64,000 bases of DNA. Origin: ENR-C20 sp942493145 (GTDB lineage Bacteria; Bacillota; Clostridia; Acetivibrionales; DTU013). A model generated the notes under the pieces. That model worked only from the letters and a program-made list of their open reading frames with translations. It was not told the DNA's origin and ran no database searches. Positions within the stretch are counted from its first letter, which is position 1, and every line of letters starts with the position of its first letter. The translations under genes were made by a program, and so were the position numbers. Below, piece after piece: positions 1 through 7,718 of the stretch. The stretch is from positions 2,232,001 to 2,296,000 of the forward strand of contig OW818679.1 in NCBI GenBank assembly GCA_942493145.1. The letters are read 5' to 3'.

Positions 1-34
1 ACTGCAACTGGCACTTATGATATCCGGCATCATC

Positions 35-67
35 AAAAACAGCCCCGGTATATAAATACCGGAGCTG
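35..67. terminator. hairpin, probable terminator
   Basis: Bases 40-67 form a stem (CAGC, one mismatch, then CCGGTAT pairing with ATACCGG) around a four-base loop. Read on the minus strand it is followed by five T; on the plus strand the T tract is weak. It lies just left of the apbE promoter and may end transcription of a gene outside the window. Confidence 0.45.
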
Positions 68-100
68 CGTTTAAGGATTGATGCGTGCGTTCTCTGAGAC

Positions 101-130
101 TTGACAAACCCGCACATACATTGCTAATAT
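101..130 (+). promoter_or_regulatory. sigma-A type promoter of the apbE cluster
   Basis: A perfect TTGACA box at 101-106 is followed, after 18 bases, by TAATAT at 125-130. The first start codon of the downstream three-gene cluster is at 164, which leaves a leader of about 25 bases. This is a motif match only. Confidence 0.5.
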
Positions 131-163
131 CAACATATATAAGATTTTGAAGGGATAACCTGA

Positions 164-1225
164 ATGAAAAGACAGCTTTACCTTTTTACTCTGGTGATTA
201 TCCTGGTGTCCTCCGTCGGTTGTACGTCATTGAATTTCTCCTCCGGTTCAGCATCAGGATCCTCTGCCAGCTCCGCTACCAGTGAAATATTCGCCATGGA
301 TACCATTATGGATTTATCGGCTTATGGTGCCAAAGCTGAAGATGCTTTACGAGCTTCAGAAAAGGAAATCATGCGTCTGGAGAAATTGCTGTCGGTCACT
401 GTTGAAGGCAGTGAAATATCAGCTATAAATCAATCTGCAGGAAATTTGGAAGCTGATGTTTCTGAAGAAACTGCCAGCCTGATTTCCTTTTCCAAACAAA
501 TGAGTGAGCGTACAGGCGGTGCCTTTGACATTAGTGTGGCTCCTTTGGTTAATGCCTGGGGCTTTGTCAGCGGATACTTTACAGTACCATCAAAGCAAAC
601 AATAGACGAATTGGTTCAATTGGCAGGAAGCGATAGAATTAACATTTCAGGAACAAAAATATTTCTGGAGCAGTCCGGGATGTCCATAGATTTGGGCGGT
701 ATAGGCAAAGGCTACGCCTCTCAACGGGTAATTGATGTCATGAAGGGTTACGGAATCAACTCTGCCTTGATATCCCTCGGAGGTAATATAGCTGCAATCG
801 GCAACAAGACAGATGGCAGCCAGTGGCGGATACTGATACAGGATCCCAGGGACCCTGAGCTATATGCAGGTAAGGTTTCCATAACAGATAAGTCGGTGAT
901 AAGCTCTGGCGGCTATGAGCGATATTTCGAAGAAAACGGCGTGAAATACCACCATATACTCGATCCGAAAACCGGATATCCTGCCCATTCAGGGCTGCTT
1001 ATGTCAACAATAATATGCAGCGATGGTGCCACCGGCGATGCACTTTCAACCGCAACCTTCGTAATGGGTGAAGAAAAGGCCATTCAGCTATGGCGTTCTT
1101 CTGACGATTTCGAGATGGTTCTGGTGACAGAAGATGCCCGTGTTCTTGCAACTGTGGGGGTAGCTGACTCTTTCGAATTCATGGGGGATACGGGTGGGTA
1201 CACATATGAAACCATTGAAAGATAA
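164..1225 (+). CDS. apbE: FAD:protein FMN transferase (ApbE family lipoprotein)
   Basis: The 353-residue protein is an ApbE-type flavin transferase, which moves FMN from FAD onto Thr or Ser of target proteins such as RnfG/RnfD-like subunits or FMN-binding domain proteins outside the membrane. A lipoprotein signal ends at a VGC lipobox (Cys20). The central GGIGKGYAS stretch (about residue 178), the LGGN segment, the HHILDPKTGYP motif (about residue 264) and the DGATGDALST metal-binding region are all present, and the length is normal. The next gene overlaps its 3' end and a Gx membrane protein follows, a trio I recall from other Clostridia. No Rnf or FMN-binding target gene is visible here, so the substrate is unknown. 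Confidence 0.93.
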   Translation: MKRQLYLFTLVIILVSSVGCTSLNFSSGSASGSSASSATSEIFAMDTIMDLSAYGAKAEDALRASEKEIMRLEKLLSVTVEGSEISAINQSAGNLEADVSEETASLISFSKQMSERTGGAFDISVAPLVNAWGFVSGYFTVPSKQTIDELVQLAGSDRINISGTKIFLEQSGMSIDLGGIGKGYASQRVIDVMKGYGINSALISLGGNIAAIGNKTDGSQWRILIQDPRDPELYAGKVSITDKSVISSGGYERYFEENGVKYHHILDPKTGYPAHSGLLMSTIICSDGATGDALSTATFVMGEEKAIQLWRSSDDFEMVLVTEDARVLATVGVADSFEFMGDTGGYTYETIER

Positions 1226-1619
1226 CTGGACAGAGCCCCGTTACAAGCTTACAATCGCAGACTTGATCGTAGTTGTTGCAGTTATCCTGCTTGCAGCAGT
1301 TTTGAGTATATATCTTTTCAAATCCGTTGACAGTTCAGCTGCAAGGACTGCAATAATAGAGCAGGATGGGAAAGTTATCCGGAAAATAGACCTTGATTCA
1401 CTTAAAGGAAAAACTGAAATTGACCTTTCAGGGGAATATTCTACGGTTGTCATTGCGGAAAATGGCAGGGTATCTATTTCATCATCAACCTGTCGCGACA
1501 AGGTTTGCGTCAAAACGGGCTGGCTCACTAAAATCGGCCAATCATCGGTTTGTCTGCCAAACCGGGTTGTTGTTCGTATTGCAGGGGAAAACAGCGAATT
1601 CGATGGTATCAGCAGATAG
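1206..1619 (+). CDS. NusG domain II-containing membrane-anchored protein
   Basis: The protein has about 137 residues, with one transmembrane helix near residues 18-38 and an outside domain of the NusG-II type. The diagnostic C-terminal segment is present: a CRDKVC pair, KTGW, then SVCLPN with a third Cys and a VVV strand. I chose ATG 1206 because GGGTGGG lies just upstream; a GTG at 1194 is in frame. Either start overlaps the end of apbE, so translation is probably coupled. The biochemical role of these stand-alone domains is not known. The conserved link to ApbE suggests a part in extracytoplasmic flavin or redox work, but that is inference. Confidence 0.8.
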   Translation: MKPLKDNWTEPRYKLTIADLIVVVAVILLAAVLSIYLFKSVDSSAARTAIIEQDGKVIRKIDLDSLKGKTEIDLSGEYSTVVIAENGRVSISSSTCRDKVCVKTGWLTKIGQSSVCLPNRVVVRIAGENSEFDGISR

Positions 1620-1678
1620 ATATGGATTGTTATCATTATAATAGATATGAATTGCCATAATAAAAGTGTGAGGATATA

Positions 1679-2194
1679 ATGACAAATTCGGTGAAAACAG
1701 TAACGCTTAGCGGCATTTTATGCGCACTTGCCCTTGGTCTGTCCCTTGTCGACAGGCTTATTCCTGTTGCTGCGTTCATCCCTCTGCCTGGTATAAAACT
1801 TGGTCTTGCCAACATAGTAACACTTTTTGCGTTATACTTTTTTGGGGCGCCGGTGGCTTTTACCATCCTAACCATCCGTTGCATACTTGGAGCAGTTTTT
1901 GCAGGGAGCATTTCAAGTCTTGCATTTTCTCTGTTCGGAGGATTCCTCGCTTTGGCTGTCATGGCCGTACTCAGAAAATCACGCAGGCTCTCATTGTTTG
2001 GAGTAAGCATAGCAGGAGCTGCCGCGCATAATATAGGTCAAATAATCGCAGGTTCCATATTGCTTGGGAGCACAGCAGTATTCGCATACCTTCCCGTTCT
2101 GCTTATCGTAGCAATATTCACAGGAACAGCAATAGCAATAGCCAACATACCGCTTTTCAAGGCGCTCCGAAGCACTGTAAGTTCATTTGTATAG
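1679..2194 (+). CDS. Gx transporter family protein (heptaprenyl diphosphate synthase component I type)
   Basis: This 171-residue, very hydrophobic protein has about five transmembrane segments and resembles the family labelled heptaprenyl diphosphate synthase component I (Gx transporter). Recognisable segments are PGIKLGLANIVTLFAL near residue 40 and the AGAAAHNIGQ stretch near residue 110. The fold resembles small-molecule S components of ECF transporters. It is the third gene of the apbE cluster, with AGG in the leader before ATG 1679. No component II prenyl synthase follows in the window. Family assignment is good, but substrate and function are unproven. Confidence 0.8.
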   Translation: MTNSVKTVTLSGILCALALGLSLVDRLIPVAAFIPLPGIKLGLANIVTLFALYFFGAPVAFTILTIRCILGAVFAGSISSLAFSLFGGFLALAVMAVLRKSRRLSLFGVSIAGAAAHNIGQIIAGSILLGSTAVFAYLPVLLIVAIFTGTAIAIANIPLFKALRSTVSSFV

Positions 2195-2240
2195 CAACTG
2201 CCAGCTCTCTGTCAAGCTAACGCCTGCCTGCTGCGCCGCA

Positions 2241-3413
2241 TCATCTCTTGTTCCTGGTCGTTACATCGAATATTACTGCAGCAGCAAGTACTGCACCCCT
2301 GATGATATATTGGAACGATATGTCGATACCCATGAGGTTCATGCCATTTGAAAGGGAAGCCATGACCAAAGCTCCGATTATGGAACCCGTAACCTTGCCG
2401 ACACCACCATCTGACGAAACTCCCCCAACATAGGCTGCGGCAATGGCATCAAGTTCAAACAGGGTGCCTGCCGTAGTTGTCGCCGACTGCAGGCGTGATG
2501 TGAACAATATTCCCGCCAACGCCGCCATTAATCCCATTGAGCCGAAAACTATATAAGTGATTTTTTTTACATTGATTCCACTGAATTTGGCCGACTCGAT
2601 ATTTCCACCCACAGCATATATACGTCTGCCCAGGACTGTCTTGGTAGTTATGAAATGGTATATGGCAACGACCACGAGAACAACGATGACCGTCCATGAC
2701 AAGCCGTTGTAGTTGGCCAGTATCCATACGATGTACGATATCACTGCGGATATGAAGATAAGTTTCAAGGTGAACATGGCTGGAGAAAGCACTTCAAAGT
2801 TATATCTCTTTTTATTGTTCCTGTTCCTGAATTCAGTCATTATAAACAAAGCGATAGCAGCAAGTCCGGCGATCAATGTCAGTATATGGAGTCCCTCAAC
2901 ATTGAATATATCCGGTATGTAGCCGTTTCCTATGGCGTTGAAATTCTTGTCCTTGATTATTATGGTTCCGGTTTTCATAGTAGCTTTAAGAAGCGCTCCC
3001 CTGAATACAAAATAGGTTGCAAGGGTAGCCACAAAAGCAGGAATGCCAAACTGCGCCACAAGAAAACCGTTAAACAGGCCTACAATAATACCAAGAATGA
3101 GTATTATCAAAACGGTCAAAGGAAGCGACACATTCATCTGTGTCAGTAGTATGGCACACACTGCGCCTAAAAAACCCGCCATATAACCAACAGAAAGATC
3201 TATGTGCTTTATGACTATCACAAGGGTCATGCCTACAGCCAGAACAGCGATATAGCCCATCTGGTTTATGAGGTTGCTGATATTCCTTGATGAGATGAAT
3301 AATCCGTTGGTAAGCACTGTAAAAACCAGCATGATAAATACAAGAGCAATATACATACCATATTCACGGATATTCTTTTTAAAAAGTACTTTGCCCTCAG
3401 TAATAAATCCCAT
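2241..3413 (-). CDS. sugar ABC transporter permease (XylH/MglC-like)
   Basis: The 390-residue integral membrane protein belongs to the ribose/xylose/galactose permease family (BPD_transp_2). About ten hydrophobic segments are visible, including the conserved HIDLSVGY motif near residue 70 and the AAAYVGGVSSDGGVG and TGSIIGAL segments near the C terminus. It is longer than RbsC, as XylH-type proteins are, with a charged central loop (RNRNNKKR). It is the last gene of the operon and starts 12 bases after the ATPase gene behind a GGAGG site. With the ATPase and binding protein upstream it should import a pentose or a related monosaccharide, with xylose the best guess. Confidence 0.9.
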   Translation of the reverse strand: MGFITEGKVLFKKNIREYGMYIALVFIMLVFTVLTNGLFISSRNISNLINQMGYIAVLAVGMTLVIVIKHIDLSVGYMAGFLGAVCAILLTQMNVSLPLTVLIILILGIIVGLFNGFLVAQFGIPAFVATLATYFVFRGALLKATMKTGTIIIKDKNFNAIGNGYIPDIFNVEGLHILTLIAGLAAIALFIMTEFRNRNNKKRYNFEVLSPAMFTLKLIFISAVISYIVWILANYNGLSWTVIVVLVVVAIYHFITTKTVLGRRIYAVGGNIESAKFSGINVKKITYIVFGSMGLMAALAGILFTSRLQSATTTAGTLFELDAIAAAYVGGVSSDGGVGKVTGSIIGALVMASLSNGMNLMGIDISFQYIIRGAVLAAAVIFDVTTRNKR

Positions 3414-3424
3414 ACATCTGCCTC

Positions 3425-4951
3425 CTAGTTTGTAGCCATTGTCATGATTTTTTCCTGTGTCGCTTCTGCAGCCTCAAGCTCACCGGAAATCCTGCCCTGG
3501 CTCATAATATATATTCTGTCACTCATTCCCAATATCTCAGGCAATTCGGAGGAAATCATAATAATGCTCATCCCGTGTTCGACCAACCTGTTCATGATGG
3601 TATAAATCTCAAACTTTGCGCCGACATCGATACCTCTTGTAGGCTCATCCAGGATCAGTATATCCGGCTCTGAAAAGAGCCATTTCCCGACAGACACCTT
3701 CTGCTGGTTACCGCCACTCAAATTGTTGACTTTCTGCTCCACAGAGGTTGCTTTAATATTCAGGCTTTCCTTGTATTCATTAGCTACCTTGACCTCTTCA
3801 TTCTGGTTAATGATACCGTTTTCCGAAACAGACTCAAGATTAACCAGAGAAATATTTTCCTTTATATCCTTGATGAGGATCAGCCCGTTGCCTTTCCTAT
3901 CCTCGGTCACATAGGCAAGGCCGGAAGCTATTGCGTCATTGCAGCTTTTAAAATGTCTTCTTTCTCCGTTTATAAAAATATCGCCTTTTAATCTGTAATT
4001 GCCGGGATTTCCGAATACACTCCATGCGAATTCAGTACGTCCCGCACCCATCAAGCCTGCTATACCTACGATCTCTCCTTTTTTTACGTTAATATTGACG
4101 TTTTTTAATACATCTCTGTCGACAGCGGGGTTGAAAGCGCTCCAGTCCCTGACTTCGAAGGTTGTCTCCCCTATGTTCCTTGACATCCTCTTTGGAAAGA
4201 TATTGTCGATCTCCCTGCCAACCATATGCTTGATTATGGTATTTTCATTGATTTCTCCCTTTTCTGCACTTAATGTGCATACGGTCAGCCCGTCTCTCAA
4301 CACTGTTATGGTATCTGCAATGGATATGACTTCCCTGAGCTTGTGTGAAATCATTATGGAAGTCACGCCATGGGTTTTCAGTTCCTTTATCAGGTTCAAA
4401 AGGTTTTCACAATCATTGTCATTTAGTGCAGCTGTAGGCTCATCCAAAATCAGTAGCTTTACATTCTTACTGAGTGCCTTTGCGATTTCAACCAGCTGCT
4501 GCTTACCTACGCCAAGGTCCTTGACATATGTCGATGGATTAATGTTAAGCCTTACCTTTTCAAGCATTTCGGTTGCTTTAGATATAGTCTCATTCCAGTC
4601 AATTACAGCGCCCTTCTTTATTTCATGACCAAGAAAAATATTTTCATAGACCGTCATATACGGAACAAGGGCCAACTCTTGATATATGATTGCTATTCCG
4701 GCTTTCTGACTATCGCTGATGCATGTATATTTTTGTATTTCATTATTAAGGATTATATCGCCCTGGTAATCGCCATGAGGATAAACACCGCTAAGCACCT
4801 TCATCAGCGTTGATTTTCCGGCTCCATTCTCTCCGACGAGGCAATGTATCTCCCCTTCTTTTACTTTAAAATTGACGTCATTAAGAGCAACTACACCTGG
4901 GAATTTCTTTGTTATGCCTCTCATTTCAAGTATATGCATGTCCAAATACAT
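3425..4951 (-). CDS. sugar ABC transporter ATP-binding protein (XylG/MglA-like, two ATPase domains)
   Basis: The 508-residue protein has two fused ABC ATPase domains, typical of monosaccharide CUT2 transporters. The first has Walker A GENGAGKST (about residue 42), signature LGVGKQQ and Walker B LLILDEPTA. The second has the usual degenerate Walker A (GLMGAGRTE), signature LSGGNQQK and DILILDEPTRG. It should power the adjacent permease from the cytoplasmic face. The first ATG has AAAGGA just upstream; an ATG four codons later (4939) is also possible. A long hairpin separates it from the binding-protein gene upstream, which would fit lower expression of the ATPase and permease. Confidence 0.92.
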   Translation of the reverse strand: MYLDMHILEMRGITKKFPGVVALNDVNFKVKEGEIHCLVGENGAGKSTLMKVLSGVYPHGDYQGDIILNNEIQKYTCISDSQKAGIAIIYQELALVPYMTVYENIFLGHEIKKGAVIDWNETISKATEMLEKVRLNINPSTYVKDLGVGKQQLVEIAKALSKNVKLLILDEPTAALNDNDCENLLNLIKELKTHGVTSIMISHKLREVISIADTITVLRDGLTVCTLSAEKGEINENTIIKHMVGREIDNIFPKRMSRNIGETTFEVRDWSAFNPAVDRDVLKNVNINVKKGEIVGIAGLMGAGRTEFAWSVFGNPGNYRLKGDIFINGERRHFKSCNDAIASGLAYVTEDRKGNGLILIKDIKENISLVNLESVSENGIINQNEEVKVANEYKESLNIKATSVEQKVNNLSGGNQQKVSVGKWLFSEPDILILDEPTRGIDVGAKFEIYTIMNRLVEHGMSIIMISSELPEILGMSDRIYIMSQGRISGELEAAEATQEKIMTMATN

Positions 4952-5061
4952 TCCTTCCTTTCACAGTACAATTATGTGCCGGACTGGGTAAAAACAACTC
5001 TTGTACAATGTATGCCGCTATTACCAAAGAATGATAAAAATCCAAGCAGTAAGTTGACAAT

Positions 5062-5130
5062 GTTGACAAAGGGACGGGGGGAGTGTCAACCGACCAGTAG
5101 GTTGACACTCCCCCCCGTCCCTTTGTCAAC
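5062..5130. repeat. long REP-like palindrome between binding-protein and ATPase genes
   Basis: Bases 5062-5090 and 5101-5130 are inverted copies of each other, 29 and 30 bases long, differing only by one base in the G/C run, with a 10-base loop. The arms begin and end with GTTGAC/GTCAAC and carry a GGGACGGGGG core. It starts 18 bases after the stop of the binding-protein gene, so in the transcript it would form a very stable hairpin, able to end most transcripts or to protect the upstream mRNA. A shorter palindrome with the GGGACGG core lies at 21039-21081. Confidence 0.9.
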
Positions 5131-5147
5131 CTACTTAAACATTCATA

Positions 5148-6350
5148 TCATTTTAGATTTTGGAAATCAGCCGCCTGGTAGTAACCGGAATCAACAAGTT
5201 TGGCTTTCACGTTGTCCTTGTCCACTACTATAACCTCTGTCTGTTTTGCTTTTACATCTATGGAACCATTGTTATACGAGCCTGTAGTCTGCGGATTTGA
5301 TCCCTTTACGATGGTTATCGCCATGTCCATAGCGTCTTTTACAAGTGTCCTTACATCCTTGAATACCGTCATGGACTGCTTGCCATCTATGATATACTGA
5401 ACGGATGCTTTTTCGGCGTCCTGTCCGGTTACCATGTAGCTCTTGACGTCCTTATCCACCGAGAATGCATCTGCGATAGCTCTTGCTGTACCATCATTGG
5501 GGGCAAGTATGAATACGTTTCCCTTGTCCGCAGCTTTGGCTGATGTCAGGTGGGCTTCAGCCTTGTTCTTCGCTTCATTGAAGTCCCAGTTGGTTGTTAC
5601 CTGACCTATGATCTTGCTCATTTCTTCACGTGTAAGTGTAGCTTTGTCCTTAAGGGCAATGGCTTCACTGGAATTTTTTATTACAAATGTACCATCAGCA
5701 ATTTTAGGTTGGAGCTGTGTCCATGCTCCTTCAAAGAATAGGAACGCATTGTTGTCTGATGCAGCACCGGCATAAAGATACAACGGGTTACCTGTTCCGG
5801 TAGCCTTGCTGATCAGGAAATCGGCCTGAGCCTTACCGACAGAGATACTGTCGAAGGTTACATAATAATCAACTGCGTTGGTGTTGGTTATGAGCCTGTC
5901 ATATGAGATGACTTTCACGCCTGCAGCCCTTGCGGCATCTGCAGATGCAGCAGCGGCATTACCGTCTTGCGGGCATATGATGAGCACTTTGATGCCCTTT
6001 GCCAGTAATGCATCAACATTTTCCTTTTCCTTGGCAGATGTGCCCTGGCTGAAAAGAATATCAACAGAATATGGAGTGTTTGTGAGTGCATCCCTGAACC
6101 GTGTTTCGTCCTGGATCCACCTTGGTTCATCCTTTGTCGGCAGTACTACGCCTATATCCAGAGTTCCTGCGGGTTTATCCTCCACAGTGGCAGTGGGTGG
6201 AGCAGCAGGTGCAGCTTCCGGTGCGGCAGCAGCCTGGGTCGCTTCGGGCGTACTTCCGCCTGTAGTACTTTGCGCTCCGCAACCTGCAAATGCCATGCAA
6301 AGCATAACCATTACGGTTAGGATTGAAAACAGCCTGTTAGATTTTTTCAC
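5148..6350 (-). CDS. sugar ABC transporter substrate-binding lipoprotein (XylF/ChvE-like)
   Basis: The 400-residue binding protein has a lipoprotein signal with a GCG lipobox near residue 24, then a low-complexity Ala/Pro/Thr linker (about 27-58), then a two-lobed type I periplasmic-binding fold. The segments IGVVLPTKDEPRW, ISYDRLI and the FILAPNDGTARAIADAF hinge region are typical of xylose or multi-sugar binding proteins. The start is GTG 6350 behind AGGAGATACA. It is the transport binding protein for the ATPase and permease downstream. A TTGACA box at 6490-6495 on this strand suggests an internal promoter upstream, though I see no good -10 partner. Confidence 0.9.
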   Translation of the reverse strand: MKKSNRLFSILTVMVMLCMAFAGCGAQSTTGGSTPEATQAAAAPEAAPAAPPTATVEDKPAGTLDIGVVLPTKDEPRWIQDETRFRDALTNTPYSVDILFSQGTSAKEKENVDALLAKGIKVLIICPQDGNAAAASADAARAAGVKVISYDRLITNTNAVDYYVTFDSISVGKAQADFLISKATGTGNPLYLYAGAASDNNAFLFFEGAWTQLQPKIADGTFVIKNSSEAIALKDKATLTREEMSKIIGQVTTNWDFNEAKNKAEAHLTSAKAADKGNVFILAPNDGTARAIADAFSVDKDVKSYMVTGQDAEKASVQYIIDGKQSMTVFKDVRTLVKDAMDMAITIVKGSNPQTTGSYNNGSIDVKAKQTEVIVVDKDNVKAKLVDSGYYQAADFQNLK

Positions 6351-6508
6351 TGTATCTCCTCCTTCAAAATTAGGTATTAACTACCTCTTTGAGTTAATGA
6401 TAATACAATGAACTCTGTACTTTTTTTGCCAATGTCTATATTTTTTTAATAATTCTATTATGTAAATATCAAACACAGGAAATAATTAATGTCAAAAAAG
6501 GTATGATA

Positions 6509-6628
6509 GTTTCTACCGGTGGTAGAAACAGGCTTCTACTGGGTGTAGAAGCAAGCATTTATGGGATAAATGATGGCTTCTACGGGGCGCAGAAGCAGGC
6601 ATCAATGGGCGTAGAAGCAGGCTTCTAC
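6509..6628. repeat. array of alternating GTAGAA / TTCTAC boxes
   Basis: About eight GTAGAA(GC) and (GC)TTCTAC boxes alternate in orientation, including a perfect 21-base palindrome at 6509-6529 and GTAGAAGC-AG-GCTTCTAC at 6611-6628. Units repeat roughly every 22 bases with decay in the middle copies. The array begins in the last codon of the upstream binding-protein gene, whose TAG stop is part of a box, and ends before the next gene. The transcript can form several alternative hairpins. Role unknown; mRNA processing or attenuation inside the operon is possible. Confidence 0.8.
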
Positions 6629-7701
6629 TGGCCATATACTGGCCTCTGGCTCTGCGGTATATTCAGGTATACCTCTTCGAACCTGTGGAAATTGTCCTTG
6701 ATTATTGTTTCCAGCATATTCTCTTTTGTAACGAGTATCGGTTCGATTTTATAATATGGGACGGTATATCTGCCATCAAATATCTTATCATCGGCAGCTT
6801 CCATATCACCGTCAAACATCTGAACGACGAGCTCAGCCGCCGTTTTTGCAATCTTGTCAATTGGCTTGTAAACGGTTGCTTCCTGTGTCCCTTCGACCAC
6901 CCTCTGGCATCCATCCAGATCGGCGTCATGCCCTATTACAGTGACTTTCCCGGCGAGCCTTCTTTCAGCAAGTGCTTCGACAGCAGCTCCTGCCAGGGTA
7001 TCATTCCCTGCAATGACAGCATCAATATTTTCTCCTCTTGCGAGTGCATTCTCGACACAGTTGAAGGCCTCTTCATATTTCCAGTCGCTTGCCCAGATCT
7101 CATCTATGATTTTTATGCTGCCATCTTCTATCTTTTCCTTCAGGACATTCTTATAGCCTTCATTGAACATATAGGCATTGTTATCAGACCTGGATCCATT
7201 TATGATGATATAATTTCCTGCCGGAGCCTTTCTGATTGCAGCTTTACCCATGAGCTCGCCTACTTTGATGTTGTCAAAGGATATGTAAAAATCACAATTG
7301 GACTGTTGTATCAGCCTGTCATATGCCACCACCTTTATACCCCGGCTTCGTGCAATATTTACTATCTCCCCCGCCTCCCCGGCATCATGGGGCACAATTA
7401 CCAGAACATCCACGTTCCGATTGACAAGATACTGAGCTTGCTTCAGTTGCTCGGCACTGTCGTTGTTGGCTGTCTGCACAATAACCTCCGCGCCGAGTTC
7501 CGTCGCTCTGGCTACAAAAATATCCCTGTCCCTCAGCCATCGTTCCTGTACAAGTGTGTCCATCATCAGACCGATCTTCAGCTTATATCCCTTTTCACTT
7601 TCTTCCTGCGCGATTTCAGTCTTTTCCTGGCACGCGGAAAAGCTCGTCATGAGCAGTGATATGAAAATTGCGATAACGGACAGTCTTCTTAACTTTTCCA
7701 T
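6625..7701 (-). CDS. sugar-binding lipoprotein (XylF-like), probable sensor partner
   Basis: The 358-residue protein has a lipoprotein signal (lipobox SAC, about residue 24) and a type I periplasmic-binding domain close to that of the transport binding protein. It shares the VISYDRLI-like VAYDRLI, the YISFDNIKVGE segment and the AVIAGNDTLAGAAVEAL hinge. The gene lies directly after the response regulator (17-base gap) rather than next to the ATPase. Binding proteins in this position are known to present sugar to a sensor kinase, as with XylFII-LytS in clostridia. I infer that it feeds either the transporter or the adjacent kinase. Confidence 0.82.
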   Translation of the reverse strand: MEKLRRLSVIAIFISLLMTSFSACQEKTEIAQEESEKGYKLKIGLMMDTLVQERWLRDRDIFVARATELGAEVIVQTANNDSAEQLKQAQYLVNRNVDVLVIVPHDAGEAGEIVNIARSRGIKVVAYDRLIQQSNCDFYISFDNIKVGELMGKAAIRKAPAGNYIIINGSRSDNNAYMFNEGYKNVLKEKIEDGSIKIIDEIWASDWKYEEAFNCVENALARGENIDAVIAGNDTLAGAAVEALAERRLAGKVTVIGHDADLDGCQRVVEGTQEATVYKPIDKIAKTAAELVVQMFDGDMEAADDKIFDGRYTVPYYKIEPILVTKENMLETIIKDNFHRFEEVYLNIPQSQRPVYGQ

Positions 7702-7718
7702 ATGTCGCCTCCATCAAA

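Noticed and set aside
6685..7659. Long open frame on the plus strand opposite the sugar-binding protein
   Set aside because: It has no recognisable family or binding site and lies fully antisense to a clear XylF-like gene.
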